From JADCGM01 sp943370355 (GTDB lineage: Bacteria; Pseudomonadota; Alphaproteobacteria; Sphingomonadales; Sphingomonadaceae), in NCBI GenBank assembly GCA_943370355.1, contig CALRQP020000019.1, positions 1 through 64,000 on the forward strand: a stretch of DNA of 64,000 bases, in the 5' to 3' direction. Below the pieces are notes generated by a model. It saw only the letters and a list, made by a program, of their open reading frames with translations. It made no database searches and was not told where the DNA came from. Position numbers and translations under genes: made by a program. Shown piece after piece: positions 15,365 to 23,359 of the stretch (the first letter of the stretch is position 1; every line of letters starts with the position of its first letter).

Positions 15365-16427
15365 GGGCAAAGCGGAAAGTTTCGCAGGCCAGGCCGGGGC
15401 CGAACGCCATCGCCATGCCCGCCGTCGCCGGTTCGTCGCTCGCAAGAATGCGATTGAGCACGAACATCAGCGTCGCCGACGACATATTGCCGAAGTCGCG
15501 CAACACGCCGCGCGACCATTTGAGCGTATCGGCCGGCAGTTCGAACCCAGTCTCGACCGCATCGAGGATCGACCGGCCCCCGGCATGCACGGCATAAATG
15601 TCATAGTCGGTGGGTCGCTTGCCGCGCAGGATGCCGTCCGGCGCATTGCGCTCCAATTCGGCGGTCAGCGCCTTGCCGATGCGGATCGGCACTTCGCCCG
15701 ACAGCTTCATGTCGAAACCCTGATCGCCGATGCGCCAAGTGATGAGCTCGCCCGACTCGTCGATCGCCGCCGACTTGAAGTCCTGCAGCGCGAAGCCCGT
15801 CTCGTCCGCCGTAACCAGCGACGCCGCACAGCCGTCGCCGAACAGCAGCATCGACAGAAGTTTTTCGAGATCGCCCGTCTCCTGGAAATGCAGCGAGCAG
15901 AGTTCGAGGTTGACGACCAGCGCACGCGCCGTCGGCTCCGACCGGACGATGTGATGCGCGAGCCGCAGGGAATTGACCGCCGCATAGCAGCCCATGAAGC
16001 CGACGACGGTCCGCTCGACACTCGGGTCGAGCCCGGCGCGCTTGACGATGATCTGGTCGAGCCCCGGCGCAACAAATCCTGTGCAGGATCCGACAATCAG
16101 ATGGGTGATTCCGCTGCGGTCGAAATCGCCGAGCGCATCGATCGCCTGAATCGCGAGGTCGGGCGCATGCTGCTCGTAACGCGCCATCCGGGCAGAGGTC
16201 GGCGGGAAATTGCCACGCGTGTAGAACCCGTCCTCCGTCGTTGCGCCACCCTCGGCGGGGCGGAAATAGCTGTACCGATGGGCAATGTCAGACCGGCCGA
16301 CCATGCGCTTGAAGATCAGCTGCTCGCGCCGCTCGGGCAGATAGCCTTCGACGAATTTGACGAATGCGTCATGCACGTCGTTGGGCGGGACGGCGGTGCC
16401 GATGCGGTTGATGTGCGCGACTGCCAT
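15357..16427 (-). CDS. Type III polyketide synthase
   Basis: A 356-residue chalcone/stilbene-synthase-fold enzyme. The catalytic triad is visible: C147 (VVGFMGCYAA), H281 (YAVHAGG) and N314 (GNMSSATL). It condenses a starter acyl thioester with malonyl-CoA units to form resorcinols, pyrones or phloroglucinols. The start at ATG 16427 begins the usual AVAHINRIGTAVP N-terminus. It is the first gene of a tightly overlapping three-gene operon (PKS, methyltransferase, FAD oxidoreductase). The closest architectural parallel I know is SrsABC phenolic-lipid synthesis. Chain length and product cannot be read from sequence. Confidence 0.93.
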   Translation of the reverse strand: MAVAHINRIGTAVPPNDVHDAFVKFVEGYLPERREQLIFKRMVGRSDIAHRYSYFRPAEGGATTEDGFYTRGNFPPTSARMARYEQHAPDLAIQAIDALGDFDRSGITHLIVGSCTGFVAPGLDQIIVKRAGLDPSVERTVVGFMGCYAAVNSLRLAHHIVRSEPTARALVVNLELCSLHFQETGDLEKLLSMLLFGDGCAASLVTADETGFALQDFKSAAIDESGELITWRIGDQGFDMKLSGEVPIRIGKALTAELERNAPDGILRGKRPTDYDIYAVHAGGRSILDAVETGFELPADTLKWSRGVLRDFGNMSSATLMFVLNRILASDEPATAGMAMAFGPGLACETFRFARA

Positions 16428-16511
16428 GAAATCTGCCTGCCAGGGTGAGGGCCTATGCTGCCCGCTTTGCCCAACGCTGGATACGGACAAAAGTGTGCGG
16501 CGGTTGCCGGG

Positions 16512-16533
16512 AAAGTCGTCTCGGACGACTTTT
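16512..16533 (-). terminator. Hairpin downstream of the lipoprotein gene
   Basis: The perfect nine-base inverted repeat AAAGTCGTC/GACGACTTT (16512-16520, 16524-16532) has a three-base loop and begins eleven bases after the stop of the minus-strand gene. Only a short T-run follows on that strand (CTTTCCC). Confidence 0.55.
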
Positions 16534-16543
16534 GCGGCGTGTC

Positions 16544-17059
16544 TTACTTCGCGCCGTACCCGTCCGCTGCCGCCTTGTGTTGCGCGCGTAGCGCTTCGAC
16601 CTTGCCGATCAGCGCACCGAGCTCGCGCAGTTCTCCCGCCGCATTGCTGCCCGACGCCGCCGACACCGCAAGGTCACCACCGATCGAATCGAGCCGGACC
16701 CGGAGGTCGCCGATCTGCGCACCGACACGCTCGAAACGCGACAGCTCGAGCTGCGCCTTGGTTGCCGGCACGCTGCCCTCCGCCGATCCCTTCGCCGCTG
16801 CAACCGCTGCGCCTGTCGCGCTGTTCTGCTGTTCCCAACGCTTCTCGATCGCCGCGAAATCGCGTGTCGCCTCGGCAAGCCGGCCCGACACCACAGGCGC
16901 ACTCGTGCTCGACACATCGGCGGGCGCGGCCGGCGCAGTCGCCGGTGCCGCCTCCGGCAATGGCGCGCTTTCCCCCGGCCGCCGCGCCAGACTGGGCCAA
17001 TCGCCGCCGGCAGCGCAGGCAGTGAGCAACAGGGTCAGGGCAAGGATCGGGATACGCAT
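16544..17059 (-). CDS. Hypothetical lipoprotein
   Basis: A 171-residue protein starting at ATG 17059, with a lipoprotein signal (RIPILALTLLLTAC, lipobox LTAC, Cys at 15). A Pro/Ala/Ser-rich linker (about 25-55) follows, then a helical, probably coiled-coil, C-terminal part with many Ala, Glu and Arg (LAEATRDFAAIEKRWEQ; SRFERVGAQIGDLRVRLDSIGGDL). Likely an envelope-anchored helical protein; no family recognised. Transcribed toward the PKS operon but separated from it by a hairpin. Confidence 0.7.
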   Translation of the reverse strand: MRIPILALTLLLTACAAGGDWPSLARRPGESAPLPEAAPATAPAAPADVSSTSAPVVSGRLAEATRDFAAIEKRWEQQNSATGAAVAAAKGSAEGSVPATKAQLELSRFERVGAQIGDLRVRLDSIGGDLAVSAASGSNAAGELRELGALIGKVEALRAQHKAAADGYGAK

Positions 17060-17089
17060 GGCGGCGGACCCTAGTGCTGGCACTCGCGC

Positions 17090-17118
17090 TTGCCAAGCCG
17101 CCCGCCTGCCACTATGTC
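17090..17118 (+). promoter_or_regulatory. Promoter of tRNA-Arg
   Basis: TTGCCA (17090-17095), a 17-base spacer and TATGTC (17113-17118) form a sigma-70-like promoter thirteen bases before the tRNA 5' end. Confidence 0.55.
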
Positions 17119-17130
17119 CGGCCCCGGTGC

Positions 17131-17207
17131 GCGCCCGTAGCTCAGCTGGATAGAGCATCAGACTACGAATCTGAGGGTCGGACGTTCGAATCGTTCCGGG
17201 CGCGCCA
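17131..17207 (+). tRNA. tRNA-Arg (anticodon ACG)
   Basis: A 77-base cloverleaf with acceptor stem GCGCCCG/CGGGCGC, discriminator G and encoded CCA. It has a D-arm GCTC...GAGC, anticodon stem TCAGA/TCTGA around loop CTACGAA (anticodon ACG, positions 34-36) and T-loop TTCGAAT. The ACG wobble base is normally deaminated to inosine to read CGN codons. Confidence 0.97.
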
Positions 17208-17251
17208 ATTTCCCAAGAAACTCCGGATATGCATGTTTCGGCACCAGCGGG

Positions 17252-18712
17252 CTAACTAGCCCGCGACGCAATCCATGCGCTTGCTGTCGTGAGGCAGGGG
17301 TCTCGTCCCGCCGCGATATCCGCCACGCTCGGCCGCACTGCGACATCGGGCAGGACTCCGCGATCCGGCTGCGGGGTTATCGCGAAATTCCCGACGATCG
17401 GCAGGTCGAATTCCAGCCCGCTGCCCGGCAGGCGCACGAAGAAATAACCGTTGCCATTGATGCCGCGCAGGTTGCCGCCGCTCGTTTCGCCGAATAGCCG
17501 CACCAGCCCCGATTCCTGAGCGCGGCGCGCGAAGGAGAAGGTCGCCGAGCTGCACACGGGTCCGATTAAAGCAGCGACGGGCAGATCGAGCCGTGGCCCA
17601 ACAGCCGGGATCGTGTCGCTCTCTTCCTGTCCGAGCTCGAAAAAGCCGTTGCCGGCGTCTGCTGCCGTCGCCCCAATCGTCCGGAAGCTGTCGTCCCAGG
17701 TGTCGAGGAAGCGGTCCAGATCGGCGGGCGTGCGACGGTAGCGCACCAGCTGGCGATAGCCTTGGAACTGGATGTCCTTGCCGCTCAGTCGCGCCAGGAT
17801 TTCATTGCCGCATTCATTGCCGCCTTCATTCTCGCGCAGGTCAATAATGAGCCCCTTCGCGTCCTTGAGGCTGTCGAGCCGCTCCTTGAGCCACGGCTCC
17901 CATTTCCAGCTGCTGTTGTACATCACCCAGCTCGGCATGGTCAGCAGTGCCACACCATCGGTCATCGTCCAGTCCCAGAAGGGTTCGGAAGTGCCGTCTG
18001 TTTCCCGCGTGTGCCGCGTTGCGCGGCGCTGCTCCGCCGTCAGCGGCGCGAACTCGCTCTCGCCAGTGCGCCCATCCGGCGTCCAGAAGCGCAGCCGGAA
18101 TCGGCCACCCTGCGGCGGCTGGATCAGGCCCTGATAAATGTCAAAGGCCTCGAACCGATCGATGTTTCGCATCGCCATCTGTGCGACCCGCTTGGCATCG
18201 TTGCTGCCGTCAGCGCGCGCATAGTCGATGAGGCGCTTGAGCAGGCCCGCCACCGGTGCGCCGTCGATTGACAGGATTTCGGTACCACGCGGCAACAGCC
18301 CGGTGCCGCTGCGATCCGCCAGCACCACCATGCGTCCGCCGACCCAGTCGAACTCGAACGGCAGCCGGGTCGGCCGCTCGAACAGCGCGGCGACGACCGC
18401 CTTGCGCTGGTTGTAGGGATTGCACTGGCTGTGCCCGCAGCGGATTGCCGCCATGAAGCGCGACAGGATCAAGAACCGCTCGTCAAGGTTCGCGGCCGCC
18501 ACATAGTCCGCTTCGAACCGCCGCATGCGCGCTTCGAATTGGCGCGGCGTCTGATAGCGGTACAGCCCCGGATGCAGCGCCAGCGCACGGCGCACGATCT
18601 CGGCATCCTGCCGGTATTCGCCCGCGGAGGGCGCGGCGCGAAGGCCGGTGGTGGTGGTCAGCAGCGCCGCGCCACCAAGCGTGAGGGCCGTTCGTCTGTC
18701 GATCTGGTTCAT
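17252..18712 (-). CDS. S41-family peptidase (C-terminal processing/tricorn type), probable Tat export
   Basis: A 486-residue protein. The N-terminus MNQIDRRTALTLGGAALL carries a twin-arginine motif before a hydrophobic stretch ending GLRAAPS, so it is probably Tat-exported. The middle contains a PDZ-like segment (GTEILSIDGAPVAGLLKRL). The C-terminal half has S41 features: LIIDLRENEGGNECGNE and the nucleophile region IGPVCSSATFSFA. A long open frame extends upstream to 19258, but only as a shadow of the AraC gene. The AraC-type gene lies immediately upstream on the same strand, 55 bases away, suggesting co-regulation. Substrate unknown. Confidence 0.85.
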   Translation of the reverse strand: MNQIDRRTALTLGGAALLTTTTGLRAAPSAGEYRQDAEIVRRALALHPGLYRYQTPRQFEARMRRFEADYVAAANLDERFLILSRFMAAIRCGHSQCNPYNQRKAVVAALFERPTRLPFEFDWVGGRMVVLADRSGTGLLPRGTEILSIDGAPVAGLLKRLIDYARADGSNDAKRVAQMAMRNIDRFEAFDIYQGLIQPPQGGRFRLRFWTPDGRTGESEFAPLTAEQRRATRHTRETDGTSEPFWDWTMTDGVALLTMPSWVMYNSSWKWEPWLKERLDSLKDAKGLIIDLRENEGGNECGNEILARLSGKDIQFQGYRQLVRYRRTPADLDRFLDTWDDSFRTIGATAADAGNGFFELGQEESDTIPAVGPRLDLPVAALIGPVCSSATFSFARRAQESGLVRLFGETSGGNLRGINGNGYFFVRLPGSGLEFDLPIVGNFAITPQPDRGVLPDVAVRPSVADIAAGRDPCLTTASAWIASRAS

Positions 18713-18767
18713 GCCGTGAAGGATGCGGCAATTCGCTGAAGCGAGCGCTTCCAATCGCAAATTTGGG

Positions 18768-19880
18768 TCAGTTTTTCGAAATTGAGGCGTGGTGCCGCCG
18801 ATAGGCGGAAGGGCTGCAGCCATAGCTTGCCTTAAACGCCCGATTGAAACTGGCCTTCGAACTGAACCCGCAATCGAGCGCGAGGTCGAGCAGGTCGCCC
18901 GCGAACCCCTCATCCAGCCGCTTCGCCATCTCCTCGCAGCGCAGCCGGTTGATGAAGCCGGAGAAGCTCTGCCCCAGCCCTTCGTTGAACGCGCGCGACA
19001 CATAGGCGCTGTTGGTGCCGAGCAGGCGCGCCAATCTCGGGACGCTGAGCTCAGGTTCGGCATAGAGCCGCTCGCGGCGCACGCGGCCCACCCATTCGTC
19101 GACCTTGGCTGCCCAGACGGGCGGCGAGGCCGCCGTGGCTGCCTCAAGCGTTGCAAGATCCGGAAACGCCATCGCGGCGTGCCGCCACCCCTCGATGCCG
19201 AGGAACAGCGCGAACAGGCCGATCGCCAGATACAGCCCCATGAGCCCGCGATAGCCAAGCGGCGAGATCACGTCGGCCACACCATAGCCGGTCCAGATCG
19301 CCAGCAGCACGAACAGCGCGGCGACTGCCCGCTCGAGCCAGGCCAATGCATAGCGATGATCGTCGCTGCGCTGCCCGCGCAGGTCTGCGCGATAGCGGCG
19401 GATCAGCTGCCGCCCCGCAACGCCATAGGCCGCCATCCCGCCGATAACGCCAGCCCCGGTGATCAGGTCGTAGGCGAGCGCCGACTCGACGAGCCAATCA
19501 TTCTTGAACGGCTGCCGCAGCAGCAGGAACGCGCCGGTCAGATAGGCGAATTGCAGCCCGGCGGGCGCGAGGTGATGCCAGCCGCGCTCCGGCCATCGAC
19601 CCTGTGTCAGCGCGACGACATAAAGATATGTCAGCGGCGCAATCGCCAGCGAGATCGCAAACGGCGCGAAGCTCAGCCAGCGCCACCGGTCGTAGAAGCC
19701 CGCAAAGCCGATCATCCACGGCGTGATCATGCCCGCCAACACGACGAGCAACATCGCCAGTGTTCGGTTCGCCACCCGATTGCGCAGCGGCCGTGTCAGC
19801 GCGATGGCGAGGAGGATCAGCTGCGCGAACATGATCGACAGAATGGCGGTGCGCCATCCGAACACGAGCTGGGATTCCAT
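18768..19880 (-). CDS. Membrane-embedded AraC-family regulator (7TM sensor plus HTH)
   Basis: A 370-residue protein with about seven hydrophobic helices in residues 10-240 and a cytosolic AraC/XylS DNA-binding domain in the last 100 residues. The latter has LSVPRLARLLGTNSAYVSRAFN and LALDCGFSSKASFNRAFKASYGCSPSAYR. It probably senses an envelope or membrane signal and activates nearby genes, the S41 peptidase directly downstream being the obvious candidate. Divergent from the 2OG-Fe(II) oxygenase gene. Confidence 0.9.
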   Translation of the reverse strand: MESQLVFGWRTAILSIMFAQLILLAIALTRPLRNRVANRTLAMLLVVLAGMITPWMIGFAGFYDRWRWLSFAPFAISLAIAPLTYLYVVALTQGRWPERGWHHLAPAGLQFAYLTGAFLLLRQPFKNDWLVESALAYDLITGAGVIGGMAAYGVAGRQLIRRYRADLRGQRSDDHRYALAWLERAVAALFVLLAIWTGYGVADVISPLGYRGLMGLYLAIGLFALFLGIEGWRHAAMAFPDLATLEAATAASPPVWAAKVDEWVGRVRRERLYAEPELSVPRLARLLGTNSAYVSRAFNEGLGQSFSGFINRLRCEEMAKRLDEGFAGDLLDLALDCGFSSKASFNRAFKASYGCSPSAYRRHHASISKN

Positions 19881-19928
19881 TGTCGATATCTAGCATGAAG
19901 CCAATCACGGCAAACGGCGATCCTATCC

Positions 19929-19959
19929 GATTGACGCCCCCGCCTCTGGGGCGCAAATC
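19929..19959 (+). promoter_or_regulatory. Inverted repeat upstream of the oxygenase gene
   Basis: GATTGACGCCCC (19929-19940) and GGGGCGCAAATC (19948-19959) form an imperfect inverted repeat seven bases before the start codon, in the short divergent region between the AraC and oxygenase genes. It could be an operator or a leader hairpin that occludes initiation; no ribosome-binding site is obvious. Confidence 0.3.
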
Positions 19960-19965
19960 CGGCGC

Positions 19966-20907
19966 ATGACCGACCCTCGCTCCATCGTCCCGGTGTCGCT
20001 TACGCGTTACGACTCGGACTTCACCGGCTTCGCGAGCGATCTCGCAGCCTCGTTCCGCCGCACTGGCTTCGCCGTCGTTGCCGATCACGGCATCGATCAG
20101 GCGCTCATCGACGCAGCGATTGCCGACACCAAGGCCTTTTTCGCGCTGCCCGAGGATGTGAAGCGCCGTTATCACCAGCCGGGAACTGGCGGGGCGCGTG
20201 GGCTTACGCCGTTCGGGGTCGAGGCGGCGAAGGACGCGAAGACCTCGGACCTCAAGGAATTCTGGCACACCGGCCGCGACTTGCCGCCCGGCCACCGTTA
20301 TCGCACGACGATGCCTGACAATGTCTGGCCTGCCGAAGTGCCGGGTTTCCAGGATCATATCGGCGCGCTTTACGCCGCGCTCGATGCGATGGGCGCGAAG
20401 CTTCTCGAGGCGATTGCGCATCATCTCGACCTCCCGCGCCACTGGTTTGCCGACAAGGTCGATCTCGGCAATTCGGTGCTGCGCCTGCTCCACTATCCAC
20501 CGATCGCCGCCGATGCGCCGGGCGTGCGCGCCGGGGCGCATGAGGACATCAATGTCATCACGCTGCTGCTGGGGGCGGAGGAAGCGGGTCTGGAAGTAAA
20601 GACGCGCGACGGCGACTGGCTGGCGATCACGCCGCCGGATGGCGCGCTCGTCGTCAATGTCGGCGACATGCTGCAGCGGCTGACCAACCACGCGCTGCCC
20701 TCAACGACGCACCGCGTCGTCAACCCGCCGCCCGAACGCCGGGGCACCCCGCGCTATTCGACGCCCTTCTTCCTGCACTTCAACCCGGATTTCCGCATCG
20801 AAACGCTACCGGGTTGCGTGTCAGCCGAGCACCCCGACCGCTATCCCGACGGCATTACGGCGGACGAATATCTCCAAGAACGGCTGCGCGAGATCAAGCT
20901 GCTGTGA
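19966..20907 (+). CDS. Isopenicillin-N-synthase-like 2-oxoglutarate/Fe(II) oxygenase
   Basis: A 313-residue non-haem iron oxygenase with an N-terminal DIOX_N-type region (TGFAVVADHGID) and the jelly-roll core. The metal triad is H192-x-D194 (GAHEDINVITLL) and H249 (STTHRVV), and the 2OG anchor is the RYSTPFF motif (R263, S265). Such enzymes hydroxylate, desaturate or cyclise small molecules; plant gibberellin and bacterial analogues share this layout. The substrate is unknown. The gene is convergent with the TonB receptor at 20914 with six bases between their stops, so a shared function is only a guess. Confidence 0.9.
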   Translation: MTDPRSIVPVSLTRYDSDFTGFASDLAASFRRTGFAVVADHGIDQALIDAAIADTKAFFALPEDVKRRYHQPGTGGARGLTPFGVEAAKDAKTSDLKEFWHTGRDLPPGHRYRTTMPDNVWPAEVPGFQDHIGALYAALDAMGAKLLEAIAHHLDLPRHWFADKVDLGNSVLRLLHYPPIAADAPGVRAGAHEDINVITLLLGAEEAGLEVKTRDGDWLAITPPDGALVVNVGDMLQRLTNHALPSTTHRVVNPPPERRGTPRYSTPFFLHFNPDFRIETLPGCVSAEHPDRYPDGITADEYLQERLREIKLL

Positions 20908-20913
20908 GCTGAC

Positions 20914-22827
20914 TCAGAGATCCGCAGCGATATTCAGGGAGAACCGTCGGGGCAGATTGTAAACGAAGGAGCCTGAGCCGCCGACGCCCCAGCCGTAGTT
21001 GTTGAACACATTGCCGATCTGGCCGCGGACCGTCATCGGCGTGTCGCCCGCCTTGAAGCGGTAGCGCGCGCCGAGTGCCAGCACGGCGCGCGGCGGCACG
21101 ACGAGCGGCGTCGTCGCGCTGGCGTAGCGGTCGCCCGTCGATTCGGCGAAGGCGTCGACCGACAGGCCCTTTACGGCGGCGATGTCATAGTTGAGGCTCA
21201 GGATCGAATAGCGGGTGATCACGCCGACCGGCCGCTTGCGGATCAGCCCCGCGTCGACCTCAACCCCGCTGACCTCGGCATCGAGCAGCACGGTCCCGGC
21301 GACGACGTTCAGCCCCTTGGCGATTTGCCCGGCGAGGCTGAGTTCGAGGCCGCGGTGCCGTACGTCGCCGAGCTTGGTGAACAGGTTTGCGGCGTTCAGA
21401 TTATAATAGGGCTTCTCGACCTGGAATGCCCCGACCACGAGCTTCAGGTCCGGATCGATTGCCCAGCGCACGCCCGCATCGACCTGCCGCGTGCGGATGG
21501 CGGGCGGCGCTTCGTCTTTGTTGGTCGCATTGTTCGGCGCAGTCGAGCTTTCCTCCAGCCCGCGCGTGTAGCCACCGTAGATCACGACCGATTTGCTCAG
21601 GTAGAGCGCGGCCGTGCCATTGAACAGCAGCGGCTTGCCTTGGGACGTCGGCAGCGCGCCCGAGGGGGCGAGCGTCGACTTCTCATAATCGGTCTTCTGC
21701 ACGCCGAAGCTCAGTTCGCCGACGCCCTTCCACTGGCCCTGATAGCTGATGCCGGCGGTCTTCTGCTGAACGGTGTCGCGGGTTTGCGGACCGAAATTGA
21801 AGCTCGGCTTCGGAACGAAGTCAGGAACGCCAATTTGATCCGCGCCAAGCGCGATCACATCTGCGCCACCGAACCGCCGCTTCTGTTCGCGCGCCCGCGC
21901 CGACAGCGTCAGGGTATGGCGACGTGGGCCTTCGATCAGCGAGCGCTGAACTCGGACTTCGCCCGAGGTCGAGGCAAACTTCTGCGGCGCGTCGGCGACG
22001 ATCAGATGCGTCGCCGACAGGCCGTTCTGGTCGGTGTCGAAGAACAGGTCGGAGAAGCCGGTCTTGGAAATCACCTCCGAGCGAAACAGCCCGCCGCGCA
22101 GCGTCCAGCCGCTGATGTCGGCGCTGGCGAGGACGCCATAATTGTTGTTGTGACCGCTGTTGTCTGCCCAAGGCTGTCCGAAGAAGCGACGGCGCTTGAT
22201 CTTGGGCGGCAGATAGGCACCCGCCGTGAAAATGATCGGTTGGGCCTCCTCCTCGGAGGCATTGACCCGGCTCCAGAAGGGCAGGATTTCGATGCCCGGC
22301 GCAGGCCGCCAGCGCGGCAGCAGGGCAAAGGACTCATATTTCGGCGAGCCGCCGAAATGTTCGTGACTTCGGTAGATCCCGGCACCGCCCGCGATCCCGA
22401 ATGTGTCCTTGATCAGCGAGAGCTTGCCATCGGCTTCCGCTTCCCAGCCACCGTAGGGACCATATCCGGCCGCGAGACTCAGCACATTCTCATTGCCGGC
22501 ACGGCGGATATCAAAGTCAGCGATCCCCGTAGGTGCGGGGAAGGGGTAGCTCTGCGCCGACAGGCCGACGCGCACCGTGCTGCCTTCGATAAGGCGGTCG
22601 GAGATATTCGCCTGCTGGTCGAAATAGAGACCATCAATGCGCACATTGCCAGCGTCCACGGGCGAAAAGCCACGCACGTTGTACGGGTTGTACAGGCCGA
22701 CGCTTTCATTGCCGACCGTCGTGCCGAACGCGTCGTCGGCGCTTGTGTTGGCATTGTCGTCGGTGCGCTGCGCCAGCGCAGGCACGGAACAACCGAGCGC
22801 CAGAAGCGCAAGCCACGAACGCCGCAT
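20914..22827 (-). CDS. TonB-dependent receptor with a shortened plug
   Basis: A 637-residue outer-membrane protein starting at ATG 22827 (GGGGAGG six bases upstream) with a signal peptide (RRSWLALLALGCSVPALA). A plug-like segment (YNPYNVRGFSPVDAGNVRIDGLYF) begins soon after the signal, without the usual TonB-box EIVVTA motif or long N-terminal part. A beta-barrel follows and ends YNLPRRFSLNIAADL. The RGF and VRID pieces resemble siderophore-receptor plugs. The small plug suggests a diverged ligand or energising mode. Ligand unknown. Confidence 0.88.
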   Translation of the reverse strand: MRRSWLALLALGCSVPALAQRTDDNANTSADDAFGTTVGNESVGLYNPYNVRGFSPVDAGNVRIDGLYFDQQANISDRLIEGSTVRVGLSAQSYPFPAPTGIADFDIRRAGNENVLSLAAGYGPYGGWEAEADGKLSLIKDTFGIAGGAGIYRSHEHFGGSPKYESFALLPRWRPAPGIEILPFWSRVNASEEEAQPIIFTAGAYLPPKIKRRRFFGQPWADNSGHNNNYGVLASADISGWTLRGGLFRSEVISKTGFSDLFFDTDQNGLSATHLIVADAPQKFASTSGEVRVQRSLIEGPRRHTLTLSARAREQKRRFGGADVIALGADQIGVPDFVPKPSFNFGPQTRDTVQQKTAGISYQGQWKGVGELSFGVQKTDYEKSTLAPSGALPTSQGKPLLFNGTAALYLSKSVVIYGGYTRGLEESSTAPNNATNKDEAPPAIRTRQVDAGVRWAIDPDLKLVVGAFQVEKPYYNLNAANLFTKLGDVRHRGLELSLAGQIAKGLNVVAGTVLLDAEVSGVEVDAGLIRKRPVGVITRYSILSLNYDIAAVKGLSVDAFAESTGDRYASATTPLVVPPRAVLALGARYRFKAGDTPMTVRGQIGNVFNNYGWGVGGSGSFVYNLPRRFSLNIAADL

Positions 22828-22931
22828 GAGAACCTCCCCGAAATTTTCAGGCACGGTAGCGGCGGGTGTGGCAGCGGTCTATGACACCGGCCTGCCGTTC
22901 GTCGCGCGGGGCTGGCGGTTGGTTGCAACGC

Positions 22932-22960
22932 TTGACCCGTGCGGGGTGGTTCGCTACACG
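22932..22960 (+). promoter_or_regulatory. Promoter of rpmB
   Basis: TTGACC (22932-22937), a 17-base spacer and TACACG (22955-22960) give a strong sigma-70-type promoter 44 bases before the L28 start codon. Confidence 0.65.
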
Positions 22961-23004
22961 GCCACGCTTTCCGGCAAGACCGACCGAACACAAGGAACGA
23001 CACG

Positions 23005-23304
23005 ATGTCGCGCGTTTGCGAGCTGACCGCCAAGGGCCGTCAGGTGGGCCACAATGTTTCCCACGCCAACAATAAGACCAAGCGGACCTTTCTGCCGAAT
23101 CTGCAGAATGTGTCGCTGATCTCCGACGCGCTGCAGCGCTCGGTGCGCCTCAAGGTATCGATGAACGGCCTGCGCTCGGTCGAGCATGTCGGCGGCCTCG
23201 ACAATTGGGTACTGAAGACCTCGGACGACATGCTGAGCCTCAAGGTTCGCCGTCTGAAGCGTGAGATCGCCAAGAAGGTCGGGGAGCAGCAGGCCGCCGC
23301 CTGA
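23005..23304 (+). CDS. rpmB: 50S ribosomal protein L28
   Basis: A 99-residue basic protein with the L28 N-terminus SRVCELTAKGRQVGHNVSHANNKTKR-type pattern, FLPNLQNV, and the C-terminal lysine/arginine helix. It binds 23S rRNA in the large subunit. AAGGA precedes the ATG at 23005. It is monocistronic, with its own promoter and a strong terminator directly downstream. The length is that of the long alphaproteobacterial L28 form. Confidence 0.97.
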   Translation: MSRVCELTAKGRQVGHNVSHANNKTKRTFLPNLQNVSLISDALQRSVRLKVSMNGLRSVEHVGGLDNWVLKTSDDMLSLKVRRLKREIAKKVGEQQAAA

Positions 23305-23329
23305 TCTCAGCGACAACGCATTACGAAAG

Positions 23330-23354
23330 CGGCCGGGGCACCCCCGGCCGTTTT
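23330..23354 (+). terminator. Rho-independent terminator of rpmB
   Basis: CGGCCGGGG/CCCCGGCCG (23330-23338, 23342-23350) is a perfect nine-bp stem with a three-base loop followed by TTTT. It lies between the convergent L28 and phytase-esterase-like genes and may serve both. Confidence 0.85.
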
Positions 23355-23359
23355 GCTGT

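Noticed and set aside
18713..19258. Upstream extension of the S41 peptidase frame to 668 residues
   Set aside because: It overlaps the AraC gene in another frame and lacks coding character; the twin-arginine signal begins at 18712.
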